From Vibrio sp. 10N.261.45.E2 (GTDB lineage Bacteria; Pseudomonadota; Gammaproteobacteria; Enterobacterales; Vibrionaceae), in contig NZ_MCZZ01000172.1 of assembly GCF_002875705.1 (NCBI RefSeq), forward strand, positions 1-64,000: a stretch of 64,000 bases of DNA, written 5' to 3'. The notes beneath the pieces were generated by a model. That model searched no databases and was not told the origin of the DNA. It saw only the letters and a list, made by a program, of their open reading frames with translations. The position numbers and the translations under genes are program-made. Shown here piece after piece: positions 1 to 7,627 of this stretch (position 1 is the stretch's first letter; every line of letters starts with the position of its first letter).

Positions 1-728
1 GGAAAGCCGCGATGAACCTTAATAAATGGCGCTTTTTCTTTGCACTTTTCACAATAGCCTTCTGCCCTATATAATGCTTCCGCGACAACGTCAGGGTCTC
101 TACGATAATCCTGAACGAGCCTATAAACGACTTTCGGTTTAGTAGCTCTAGAGGCCAACCTTCTTTGACGGTTTTCTGAGCTATCATCAAGTGACTCATT
201 TACTTCATTTTCGAAGGTCACTTTATATTCGGCTTGTGATTCTTTGATTGTTTCATTTGCTGTTGGGAACAACTTATCCTGAGCCACAAATTTGATAAAT
301 GCCTTAGCATTGATTTCATCAAACGTTTGAACCAGTCCAATATGAACATTTCTAAGTTTTTGATTCGAAGCTTTACTGATAACAAACAGTGGAATCTTGG
401 ATTCAAAGCAGTTTTTTAGCGCTTGTATTTCATTTTGATCATGACTTCCATTTCTATTTGTATTCGGAAAATCATAATCGATGCCCTTCGACGACATGTT
501 ATCACTGTAATTTTTACCGGTGTGCAAGATACTGACCGCAACTCCGCTCGATGGAGAAACTACGCCCCTTGTTACGTCTGAGTTAACCCATACCCCAGCC
601 GCACCACCATAGATTCCCAAATCTCTCAACTTAGAAGGCTTTACATCAATGGCAATGTCTACATAGCTGATTGCATTGAAAAGTCGTTGTCTTCTTTCTA
701 TTTCTTTTATTATCAACGTAATTCCCAT
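1..728 (-). CDS. HNH-family endonuclease with N-terminal SRA-like domain, partial (C-terminus outside window)
   Basis: The reverse strand is open from an ATG at 728 to the left edge (242 codons) with no stop, so the gene is cut by the window. The N-terminal ~120 residues contain a YDFPNT stretch, followed by an N-E-I-x-A-L-K-N segment and a hydrophobic LFVIS strand. This layout is familiar from putative modification-dependent restriction nucleases with an SRA-like fold. After a charged linker, the visible C-terminal end has A-E-G-Y-C-E-x-C with KAPF, the usual first zinc knuckle and entry strand of an HNH domain; the catalytic His and Asn lie outside the window. A likely role is cleavage of foreign or modified DNA, which is inference. 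The ribosome site is weak (AAAGAAA). No partner methylase is visible. Confidence 0.7.
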   Translation of the reverse strand, partial: MGITLIIKEIERRQRLFNAISYVDIAIDVKPSKLRDLGIYGGAAGVWVNSDVTRGVVSPSSGVAVSILHTGKNYSDNMSSKGIDYDFPNTNRNGSHDQNEIQALKNCFESKIPLFVISKASNQKLRNVHIGLVQTFDEINAKAFIKFVAQDKLFPTANETIKESQAEYKVTFENEVNESLDDSSENRQRRLASRATKPKVVYRLVQDYRRDPDVVAEALYRAEGYCEKCKEKAPFIKVHRGF

Positions 729-987
729 TTTCTTTGCTGCTGGCTAGCGCCGCGTTAAGTAGTGCGCGACACAGCCACTGAACCTAACCATACCACCTTA
801 AACACAAAACCAAACGCAAAGTAAAAATACCATGCATTGTGAATCCCTCTGTAACAGTTTGTATGCTTACAAGCCCAATAACCACAAAATATGCATGGGA
901 ATAAATCACAACTCACTGTTTACATATACCGACATGGATATATTCACATTTGGGAGATTTGCTCTCATAAGAATAAGGAATATCATC

Positions 988-1116
988 ATGGCCTTAAAAC
1001 CAGGTCCAAAACCAATCGCTAAATCGACAGGTAAACCAGACCAACGTCGACGTGACAATAAAAATACTCCGGGAAATACTCCGGGGCTAAAACCTAGTAA
1101 ATCGTCTAAAAAATAA
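988..1116 (+). CDS. Small basic protein, 42 residues, unknown function
   Basis: A short frame starts at ATG 988 behind a ribosome site AAGGAA seven bases upstream. The frame is open further upstream to 832, but that extension has no ribosome site and reads like non-coding sequence. The product is almost entirely Pro, Lys, Gly, Ser and Arg, with a repeated L-K-P-G/S pattern at both ends, no hydrophobic core and no cysteines, so it is probably disordered and nucleic-acid or ribosome facing. A candidate terminator follows directly. I do not recognise the family. The small size, the ribosome site and the terminator are the only support. Confidence 0.45.
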   Translation: MALKPGPKPIAKSTGKPDQRRRDNKNTPGNTPGLKPSKSSKK

Positions 1117-1128
1117 AGTGCAGCGCTC

Positions 1129-1160
1129 AAGTAAGCTACTGCTTTGGTGGCTTACTTATT
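1129..1160 (+). terminator. Candidate intrinsic terminator after the small basic protein
   Basis: An inverted repeat AAGTAAGC / GCTTACTT (arms at 1129-1136 and 1150-1157) is followed by a short T-rich tail (ATTTG). It lies 12 bases beyond the stop codon of the small basic protein. The U tract is poor, so the call is moderate. Confidence 0.4.
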
Positions 1161-1420
1161 TGAAGTTATCTTCCCATTCCCGCTTTGTAAGCTAACTATT
1201 ATTAAACTGCAAAATTCTTCATCTAAATACAGAATCATTCTATCTAGTTTCATATGCATCGCAATTTACCACGATTAATCACAGCAATTCAGTGACTTAA
1301 AACATAGATAAACTCATTGAATGATAAAATGCAGAATATTTCCATATAGTATAAATTCCGTAAAAAACCCGAAGCACTGGATATAAACACAGCACCAATA
1401 CACATACCCCAAACACACAA

Positions 1421-1457
1421 AAGCCTGCCATTTATAAGAACATAAATGGCAGGCTTT
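1421..1457 (-). terminator. Intrinsic terminator of the art operon
   Basis: A 15-base perfect stem (arms 1421-1435 and 1442-1456, with AAGCCTGCCATTTAT as the left arm) and a 6-base loop lie about 30 bases beyond the artM stop. On the reverse strand the stem is followed by a short T-containing tail. Confidence 0.75.
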
Positions 1458-1487
1458 ATACGTTAGTTAAGCTTGTGAGTGGCTAGA

Positions 1488-2156
1488 TTACGCGGCTTCG
1501 AATGCGAGGGCTTTCTTCTCTACTTGGCGGAAGATCAGCGTTAGTATGCCGTTTACTGCTAAGTAGAATGCGCCAGCAATACCGAACACGGTGAGTGTGT
1601 CGTAAGTTTGGCCGTTGATACGCTGAGCGTAGCCCATCAAATCCATGATGGTGATGGTGCTTGCCAGTGACGTGCCTTTGAAGACTAGAATCACTTCGTT
1701 TGAGTAAGCTGGAACGGCGCGGCGCAAAGCGTATGGCAGTAACACTTTAAGCGTTGCGATTTTGTCCATGCCAAGTGCGCGACATGCTTCCCACTGCCCT
1801 GCTGGAATTGCGTTGAATGCGCCTCTGAACAGTAGCGTGCTGTATGCTGCGGTGTTCAATGCTAATGCTAACATTGCACAGAACCAAGGTTGGCTTAACC
1901 AAGTCCACATGAAGCTTTCACGAATCCAATCGAACTGACCCGGGCCATAGTACACCAAGAAGATTTGAACCAATAATGGTGTGCCGGTGAACAACGTGAT
2001 GATGCCACGCGTTAACCAGTGAATCACAGGTATTCTTAGGATTAGCGTTACCGTCATCAGCAGTGACAAGATACAACCAACCAGCAATGAAGCGCCTGTG
2101 AGTTGAAGACTTGTGGCTAAGCCTTCAAGCATTTGAGAGAGGTATTGTTGATTCAT
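1488..2156 (-). CDS. artM: Arginine ABC transporter permease ArtM
   Basis: An inner-membrane permease of 222 residues, the usual length for ArtM in the HisM/ArtQM polar amino-acid family. Hydrophobic segments fall near residues 15-40, 55-75, 85-110 and 185-210. The cytoplasmic coupling loop (around residues 120-145, E-A-C-R-A-L-G-M) is the EAA motif that docks on the ATPase. It pairs with ArtQ to form the arginine channel. The start codon overlaps the end of artQ by four bases (ATGA), so the two are translationally coupled. It is the last gene of artP-artI-artQ-artM and is followed by a strong terminator. Confidence 0.93.
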   Translation of the reverse strand: MNQQYLSQMLEGLATSLQLTGASLLVGCILSLLMTVTLILRIPVIHWLTRGIITLFTGTPLLVQIFLVYYGPGQFDWIRESFMWTWLSQPWFCAMLALALNTAAYSTLLFRGAFNAIPAGQWEACRALGMDKIATLKVLLPYALRRAVPAYSNEVILVFKGTSLASTITIMDLMGYAQRINGQTYDTLTVFGIAGAFYLAVNGILTLIFRQVEKKALAFEAA

Positions 2157-2839
2157 GCCATTGCCCCTTTGTTACCCAAACCTTGAATCGAGAACTTACC
2201 ATCAATCACTTTTACCAACCTTTGCGTGATTAAAGTGATGACTAAGTAGATTGCTGCTGCTGTCGCGTACCAAGTGAATGCTTCGTGCGTTGCTGCTGAT
2301 GTAAGTTGTGCTTGTTTCAGCAAATCCGTTACGCCAATCAACGATACTAGCGCGGTGTCTTTCAGTAACACTAACCATTGGTTGGTTAACCCTGGCAGTG
2401 CGTGTCTTACCGCTTGAGGTAACACGATACGAAAGAATGCACGAGACTGAGGAATACCAAGCGCACTTGCGGCTTCTCTCTGCCCTTTGCTTACTGCTTT
2501 TAATGCACCACGCAAGGTTTGCGAAGCGTAAGAAGCAAAAATAAGTGACAGTGCAACAACACCAGATAAGAACGGGCTCACTTCTATGAAGTCGCCAGTG
2601 ATCATGAACAGAACCTGTGTCGAACCAAAGTAGATAAACAGTACGACCAGAATTTCTGGTAAACCACGAACAATCGTCACAAATGCAGTCGTTGGCCATT
2701 TGATTGCAATGCGACGAGACATCTCACCACTTGCAAACAAAACTGCTAGAACCAATCCAACCAATAGGCTTACGAACGTAAGCTGAACAGTCATCCAGCT
2801 TGCTTCGACGAGCCCTAAAGAGTAACCCGTTAATTCCAT
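2153..2839 (-). CDS. artQ: Arginine ABC transporter permease ArtQ
   Basis: The second permease of the arginine importer, 228 residues, with 4-5 hydrophobic segments and the EAA loop R-E-A-A-S-A-L-G-I near residues 125-135. It matches ArtQ in length and in its place between the binding protein and artM. Only three bases separate it from the stop of the binding-protein gene, and its end overlaps the artM start, so expression is clearly operonic. It forms a heterodimer with ArtM in the inner membrane. Nothing unusual is visible. Confidence 0.93.
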   Translation of the reverse strand: MELTGYSLGLVEASWMTVQLTFVSLLVGLVLAVLFASGEMSRRIAIKWPTTAFVTIVRGLPEILVVLFIYFGSTQVLFMITGDFIEVSPFLSGVVALSLIFASYASQTLRGALKAVSKGQREAASALGIPQSRAFFRIVLPQAVRHALPGLTNQWLVLLKDTALVSLIGVTDLLKQAQLTSAATHEAFTWYATAAAIYLVITLITQRLVKVIDGKFSIQGLGNKGAMA

Positions 2840-2842
2840 AAA

Positions 2843-3574
2843 TTACTTACCGAAGTACTTGTTGAAGATCTTGTCGTATTCGCCGTTCGCTTTCACTGCT
2901 GCAAGTGCAACGTTAAGCTGGTCTACAAGTTCTTGGTTGCTCTTGTTTACTGCGATACCAAAGCCGTTACCGAAGTACTCTTGGTTTGTTACTTGATCGC
3001 CAACGTACGTTAGGTTGTCTTCTTTCTTGAACCATTCTGCTACAACGGCTGTGTCACCGAATACAGAATCGATACGACCGTTTTTCATGTCGATGAATGC
3101 ATCTTGGTAGCTTGAGTAAGGTACCGCTGTTACGCCAGTCATTTGCTCAAGTAGGTAACTTTGGTGAGTTGAACCATTTTGAACACCAACACGTTTACCT
3201 TCTAGTGCTGCTTGGTCTGCGACTTTACCTTCGATAGAGATGAATGCTGCAGAGTTGTCGTAGTAAGCGTTAGAGAAGTTCACTTGTTGAAGACGCGCTT
3301 CAGTGATGTCCATTGCCGAGATAGCTGCATCGTAACGTTTGAATTTAAGAGCTGGGATCAGGCTATCGAACGCTTGGTTGTGGAAAGTACATGTCGCTTT
3401 CATTTCTTCACAAAGTGCGTTTGCTAGGTCTACGTCGAAACCTTGGATTTGGTTGTTCTCGTCCATGTACTCGAACGGTGCGTAAGTTGCTTCCATTGCG
3501 AATTTGATTTCTTCTTGCGCCGCTGCGTTAAAAGAAGCAAGGCCGATAAGTGAAGCTAGTAGAATCTTTTTCAT
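2843..3574 (-). CDS. artI: Periplasmic arginine-binding protein (ArtI/ArtJ type)
   Basis: A 243-residue class-3 solute-binding protein. Residues 1-19 form a Sec signal peptide ending A-A-A-Q. The mature protein opens with the family pattern K-F-A-M-E-A-T-Y-A-P-F-E and continues with G-F-D-V-D-L-A-N-A-L and Q-A-F-D-S-L-I-P-A-L-K-F, very close to E. coli ArtI and ArtJ. Two cysteines (near 55 and 62) are conserved with those proteins. It captures arginine in the periplasm for ArtQM. A gap of about 120-150 bases separates it from artP, so it may have its own promoter or stem-loop there. ArtI and ArtJ cannot be told apart by eye. Confidence 0.9.
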   Translation of the reverse strand: MKKILLASLIGLASFNAAAQEEIKFAMEATYAPFEYMDENNQIQGFDVDLANALCEEMKATCTFHNQAFDSLIPALKFKRYDAAISAMDITEARLQQVNFSNAYYDNSAAFISIEGKVADQAALEGKRVGVQNGSTHQSYLLEQMTGVTAVPYSSYQDAFIDMKNGRIDSVFGDTAVVAEWFKKEDNLTYVGDQVTNQEYFGNGFGIAVNKSNQELVDQLNVALAAVKANGEYDKIFNKYFGK

Positions 3575-3694
3575 TTTGTTACTCCGAATACATTGTGATA
3601 GTGGCCTGTGGCCATTCTTATAATTTGATTGTTTTAATCGATGTTGTGTTTAAATAAATCTAGTGAGTCAGCTTTCTTTAAATACGTGACTTAC

Positions 3695-4423
3695 TTAATG
3701 AGTAAGATACTCAGCAAACTCTGGTGTCTTGGGATTAACGAATGAATCGCTGGTACCGTGTTCAACGATGTACCCTTTCTCTAGGTACAGAACGTGGCTA
3801 GCAATCTTCTTCGCGAAGTCGACTTCGTGCGTCACGACCACTTGGGTAATGCCCGTCCCGCTCAATTCTTTAATAATGCTCACGACTTGGTTGGTAATTT
3901 CAGGATCAAGCGCCGCTGTTGGTTCATCAAACAACAACACATCCGGTTTCATCATTAGTGCACGTGCAATCGCAACACGTTGTTGCTGACCACCAGACAG
4001 TTGAAGTGGCCAAGCGTCTGCTTTGTCGGCAAGTTGAAGTGTCTTTAGTACTTCTTGAGCTTGCTTAACCGCTTCTTGCTTATCCAAACCCGCAACTTTG
4101 GTTGGTGCTTCAATCAAGTTTTCCATCACCGTCATGTGTGGCCATAAGTTGTATTGCTGGAACACCATGCCGACTTTACGACGAAGTTTAAGCCCTTGCT
4201 TCTCTTGGATTTGGCTTGAAAAATCGAATTGCTCATTCGCAATGTCTAGTTCGCCGTTGTCCGCAATTTCTAGCAGGTTCAGTACACGCAGTAATGAACT
4301 CTTGCCCGCGCCGCTTGGGCCAAGCAATACCAAGGTTTCGCCACTCTCACAGTCGAAACTGATGTCGTGAAGAACTTGGGTATCACCGTATGATTTGTTG
4401 ATGCTCTTTACTTGAATACTCAT
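3695..4423 (-). CDS. artP: Arginine ABC transporter ATPase ArtP
   Basis: The ATP-binding subunit of the arginine importer, 242 residues from the MSIQVK start that aligns with E. coli ArtP. The frame also permits a start 15 bases upstream, but that adds residues the family lacks. Visible motifs are Walker A GPSGAGKSS (near 35-43), Q-loop MVFQQYNLWPH, signature LSGGQQQRVAIARAL, Walker B VLLFDEPTAALDPE and the H-loop VTHE. It is the first gene of the operon. An inverted-repeat-like stretch (TTATGCA...TGTATAA) lies upstream near 4480, but I could not match it confidently to an ArgR box. Confidence 0.94.
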   Translation of the reverse strand: MSIQVKSINKSYGDTQVLHDISFDCESGETLVLLGPSGAGKSSLLRVLNLLEIADNGELDIANEQFDFSSQIQEKQGLKLRRKVGMVFQQYNLWPHMTVMENLIEAPTKVAGLDKQEAVKQAQEVLKTLQLADKADAWPLQLSGGQQQRVAIARALMMKPDVLLFDEPTAALDPEITNQVVSIIKELSGTGITQVVVTHEVDFAKKIASHVLYLEKGYIVEHGTSDSFVNPKTPEFAEYLTH

Positions 4424-4978
4424 GCCACAATACTGCATTAATTGTCATTTGTTGGTTATTCTATTCAATCCGAAGTTTTATGCAAGAAAAATGTATAAAA
4501 AACTACTTTGTTGAATTTTTGTAACAAATAGTGCATAAAAAACAGTCGCTATAACTGGTCTAACAACCAAAAATCACAAGTCATTGATAAAGTTAATATC
4601 GAGATAAAAAGCAAACGTTTTTCTGTCAGTCTATAGAGCATTACTCGATTGCTAACTTATGAACGAACTCTTCTATTTACGCCTATTTACTTGCATAAAA
4701 ATTAGGGTTAAACACCCTATCTCTCTATCGAACTGGCTCGATAAGAATGCTTAACTTTCCTTTAAGGCTGTTTCGAATTATTCACTTAGTGGTGATGAAA
4801 TATTGGAAATTGAGTTTCCTAAGGAGCGTCACAGCGCAATAAATGCTTTAATGGGTTCTATTCTCAACAACAATTACTTTCCAGCAAACAACGCGCAGTA
4901 CAGGCAATAAGCCATATGCAAAAAGTAATAAGCAACAAGCCATCTATTTTTAAAGCGACAACACATTAAGGCAGTCAT
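4424..4978. other. Divergent promoter region between artP and the ABC exporter, with a short open remnant
   Basis: About 550 AT-rich bases separate two divergent genes and must hold both promoters. An imperfect inverted repeat TTATGCA-N7-TGTATAA sits near 4479-4499 on the artP side. On the + strand 4755-4910 is an open stretch of 51 codons ending in TAA. Its composition looks protein-like (a segment around F-P-K-E-R-H-S-A-I-N-A-L), but it has no start codon at its head and no ribosome site. It could be the tail of a decayed gene; I would not call it a gene. Confidence 0.4.
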
Positions 4979-6802
4979 ATGCAAAACGATGTCTCTCCTA
5001 CGCTCGATTCAAACCAGCGATCGACTCAACAAGCGCCAGAACCCAAACCTGAGAAAAAAAGCCTCAGTATTTTGTTTGAGCTGAGTAAATTCATTCAGCC
5101 ATATAAAGGTCGTGTTATTGCTGCATTGATCGCGTTGATCTTCACAGCGAGCCTAACCCTTTCTGTCGGACACGGTATTCGCCTTCTTATCGACCAAGGT
5201 TTTAGCCAGCAATCGCTATCATACCTAGGCAGCGCGATTCAATTCATCATGGTCGTAGTCGTGTTGATCTCGATTGGTACTTTCTTCCGCTTCTATCTGG
5301 TTTCTTCTGTTGGGGAACGCGTCAGTGCAGACATTCGCTTATCGGTTTTCAATCATGTCGTGACGCTGCACCCGAGCTACTTCGAGACCAATGGCAGTGG
5401 CGACATCATGTCGCGAATCACAACGGACACCACTCTGCTTCAAAGCATCATAGGTTCGTCGTTCTCTATGGCGATGCGTAGTGCGTTGATGTGTATTGGT
5501 GCAATCATCATGCTGTTTGCGACCAACATTAAGCTGACCTTGATTGTATTGGCCTCGGTGCCGTTTATCTTGATTCCGATTCTTGTGTACGGACGGCGTG
5601 TAAGAGCCCTATCTCGACAAAGCCAAGATTCGATGTCTGATGTGGGTTCTTACGCAGGTGAAGCAATTGAGCACATTAAAACCGTGCAAAGCTATAGCCG
5701 AGAAGAGCAAGAGAAAGCGTCGTTCGCGATTGAAGTAGAAAAGGCGTATGAGATTGGCCGTCAGCGAGTAAAACAGCGCGCGATTCTTATCTCTGGTGTG
5801 ATTGTAATTGTGTTCAGCGCGATTGCAGGAATGCTTTGGGTAGGCGGTAGTGATGTGATCAACGGCACCATGTCGGCTGGTGATTTAGCCGCGTTTGTGT
5901 TCTACGCAATCATGGTGGCTTCGTCATTAGGTACGATTTCGGAAGTGATGGGCGAACTTCAACGTGCGGCAGGTGCGACTGAGCGATTAATCGAGATCTT
6001 ACAAGTTGAAAGCCATATCGTTGCGCCAGTTGCGGACCCAACTGCGTTATCTAATCTAAAACCAGAAGTGGCGTTTGACGATGTGACCTTCTGTTACCCT
6101 TCAAGACCGGATCAACCTGCAACAAGTAACCTCACGCTCACTGCGCATGAAGGCAAAGTGTTGGCACTGGTTGGCCCTTCTGGCGCAGGTAAAACTACTC
6201 TGTTCGAACTGCTGCAACGTTTCTACGACCCACAAGTGGGTAAAGTTACCTTAGGCGGCGTTGAATTGAATCAGTTTGACCCGAACGAGCTAAGAAAGCA
6301 GATGGCCTTGGTGCCGCAGCAACCAGCTCTGTTCAGTAATGATGTGTTCCATAACATTCGCTACGGCAACCCGCAGGCATCGGACGAGCAAGTTATCGAG
6401 GCCGCTAAGAAAGCACACGCGCACGAGTTTATTCAAAACCTACCTGATGGCTATAACAGCTTTCTTGGAGAGCGTGGTGTCAGGCTTTCTGGTGGACAAC
6501 GACAACGTATCGCCATCGCACGTGCCATCTTGAAAGATCCGAATATTCTCTTGTTGGATGAAGCTACCAGTGCACTAGACAGTGAAAGTGAGCATCATGT
6601 TCAACAAGCATTGGAAGAATTAATGCGTGGCAGAACGACGATCATTATCGCCCATCGATTATCAACAATTAAACACGCCGACCAGATTGCAGTGCTCGAT
6701 AAAGGGCAGCTAGTAGACATCGGCGACCACCAGTCGCTCATCAATAGCTGCGAATTGTACCAACGCTTGGTTGAGCTGCAATTCAAACACCTTAGTGCGT
6801 AA
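4979..6802 (+). CDS. ABC exporter, fused permease-ATPase (MsbA-related family)
   Basis: A 607-residue half-transporter. Residues 1-40 are hydrophilic. Six membrane segments span about 45-310, with the typical S-R-I-T-T-D-T coupling helix near 145. The nucleotide-binding domain covers about 355-600. Motifs are Walker A VGPSGAGKTT (near 397-406), Q-loop LVPQQPALF, signature RLSGGQRQRIAIARAIL, Walker B ILLLDEATSALD and H-loop IIAHRLST. It works as a homodimer in the inner membrane. The family includes MsbA and multidrug/lipid exporters, and the substrate cannot be read from sequence. The ribosome site AAGG is just upstream. It is monocistronic as far as can be seen. Confidence 0.88.
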   Translation: MQNDVSPTLDSNQRSTQQAPEPKPEKKSLSILFELSKFIQPYKGRVIAALIALIFTASLTLSVGHGIRLLIDQGFSQQSLSYLGSAIQFIMVVVVLISIGTFFRFYLVSSVGERVSADIRLSVFNHVVTLHPSYFETNGSGDIMSRITTDTTLLQSIIGSSFSMAMRSALMCIGAIIMLFATNIKLTLIVLASVPFILIPILVYGRRVRALSRQSQDSMSDVGSYAGEAIEHIKTVQSYSREEQEKASFAIEVEKAYEIGRQRVKQRAILISGVIVIVFSAIAGMLWVGGSDVINGTMSAGDLAAFVFYAIMVASSLGTISEVMGELQRAAGATERLIEILQVESHIVAPVADPTALSNLKPEVAFDDVTFCYPSRPDQPATSNLTLTAHEGKVLALVGPSGAGKTTLFELLQRFYDPQVGKVTLGGVELNQFDPNELRKQMALVPQQPALFSNDVFHNIRYGNPQASDEQVIEAAKKAHAHEFIQNLPDGYNSFLGERGVRLSGGQRQRIAIARAILKDPNILLLDEATSALDSESEHHVQQALEELMRGRTTIIIAHRLSTIKHADQIAVLDKGQLVDIGDHQSLINSCELYQRLVELQFKHLSA

Positions 6803-6982
6803 TCATTGAGTGGGTGTGCAACTAAGTCACTGACATTGTGTGGTTTCAAGCTTCAAAAACTTAAATCACACGTGTTGCAGTTTTGTTAATTAAGCGGTAG
6901 GGTTTTTATTCCAATAACAACTTATCCCGATGAAGGATAAGTCGATAACGTTAATTACACAGATAAGAATAAGAGAGTTCGC

Positions 6983-7447
6983 ATGGAAGCACTATTATCT
7001 GACTACCCAGTAGTAACAGAAATCCCTGTCGCTTGGGGAGAAATGGACGCACTCAATCACGTTAACAACGCCGTATATTTTCGCTATTTCGAAACCGCTC
7101 GCTTAGATTTTTTCAAGCACGTTGAGTTGATGGAAGAGATGGCGATTACCAAAGTTGGCCCTGTTCTTGGTGACACTTACTGTAAGTATTTCCGACCAGT
7201 CACGTATCCAGATACTTTGATGGTTGGCTCACGCGTCACCGATATCCAAGATGACCGATTCACCATGGAGTACGCAATTGTCAGTAAGGCTCAGCAGAAA
7301 GTGACGACCGTCGGCACCGCAACTATCGTGATGTTTGATTTTGCTTCAAACCAAAAAGCCCTGCTCTCACTGCGCTTAACCAACGAAATCGAAAAGATGA
7401 ACACGTTGAAGAGCCCATGCTTCAAACAAGAAGCGGTGACGGAATAA
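6983..7447 (+). CDS. Acyl-CoA thioesterase, hotdog fold (YbgC/4-HBT type)
   Basis: A 154-residue single hotdog domain. The hallmark W-G-E-M-D-A-L-N-H-V-N-N-A-V-Y-F-R-Y-F-E-T-A-R (residues ~19-41) contains the catalytic Asp and the start of the long helix of 4-hydroxybenzoyl-CoA thioesterase relatives. It probably hydrolyses short or medium acyl-CoA in the cytoplasm; the substrate is unknown. The ribosome site is AAGAGAG. It stands alone, about 180 bases after the ABC exporter, and ends at a strong terminator. Confidence 0.82.
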   Translation: MEALLSDYPVVTEIPVAWGEMDALNHVNNAVYFRYFETARLDFFKHVELMEEMAITKVGPVLGDTYCKYFRPVTYPDTLMVGSRVTDIQDDRFTMEYAIVSKAQQKVTTVGTATIVMFDFASNQKALLSLRLTNEIEKMNTLKSPCFKQEAVTE

Positions 7448-7488
7448 CGTATTCGCTGATTCAGAATACTTAGACAGTTTCAGACATT

Positions 7489-7519
7489 AAAAAGGCCACT
7501 CGATTGAGTGGCCTTTTAT
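7489..7519 (+). terminator. Intrinsic terminator after the thioesterase gene
   Basis: Stem GGCCACT / AGTGGCC (7494-7500, 7507-7513) with an upstream A tract and downstream TTTTATTT. The A and T tracts make it potentially bidirectional, so it could also stop the leftward U32 gene. Confidence 0.85.
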
Positions 7520-7547
7520 TTGATCTTCTGGGTTTATAAGCTTTTGG

Positions 7548-7627
7548 CTATAGACCTTGAACGCTCTCGACCTCGGAAGCTATAAACCTTGCAGCCTATA
7601 GACCTTGAACCCTATAAACCTTGGACA
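7548..7627. repeat. 16-bp tandem repeat, five units, overlapping the end of the U32 gene
   Basis: Five head-to-tail 16-base units start at exactly 7548, 7564, 7580, 7596 and 7612 with consensus CTATARACCTTGAANN; the unit at 7564 is the most diverged. A possible sixth, degenerate unit starts near 7534. The last unit encodes the final residues and stop of the U32 protein in reverse, so the array appears to have grown by duplication of that gene's 3' end. Confidence 0.85.

Larger units (their letters stand above)
1117..1487. other. Intergenic region between small basic protein and artM
   Basis: This AT-rich stretch of about 370 bases carries the two terminators listed separately, one for each flanking gene. 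I see no open frame with a ribosome site and no repeat in the remainder. Confidence 0.5.

Noticed and set aside
218..406. A 62-codon leftward frame inside the first 700 bases
   Set aside because: It overlaps in another frame the long open HNH-type gene running to the window edge, which has recognisable motifs.
735..780. Complete attC site upstream of the HNH-type gene
   Set aside because: Only one R/L box pair can be read; the second pair expected within 60-140 bases was not found.
906..1130. Leftward 74-codon frame opposite the small basic protein
   Set aside because: No ribosome site; it is the complement of the Pro/Lys-rich frame and spans its upstream non-coding region.
4470..4500. ArgR box upstream of artP
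   Set aside because: An inverted repeat is present, but it does not match the TGAATWWWWATTCA core well enough to claim.
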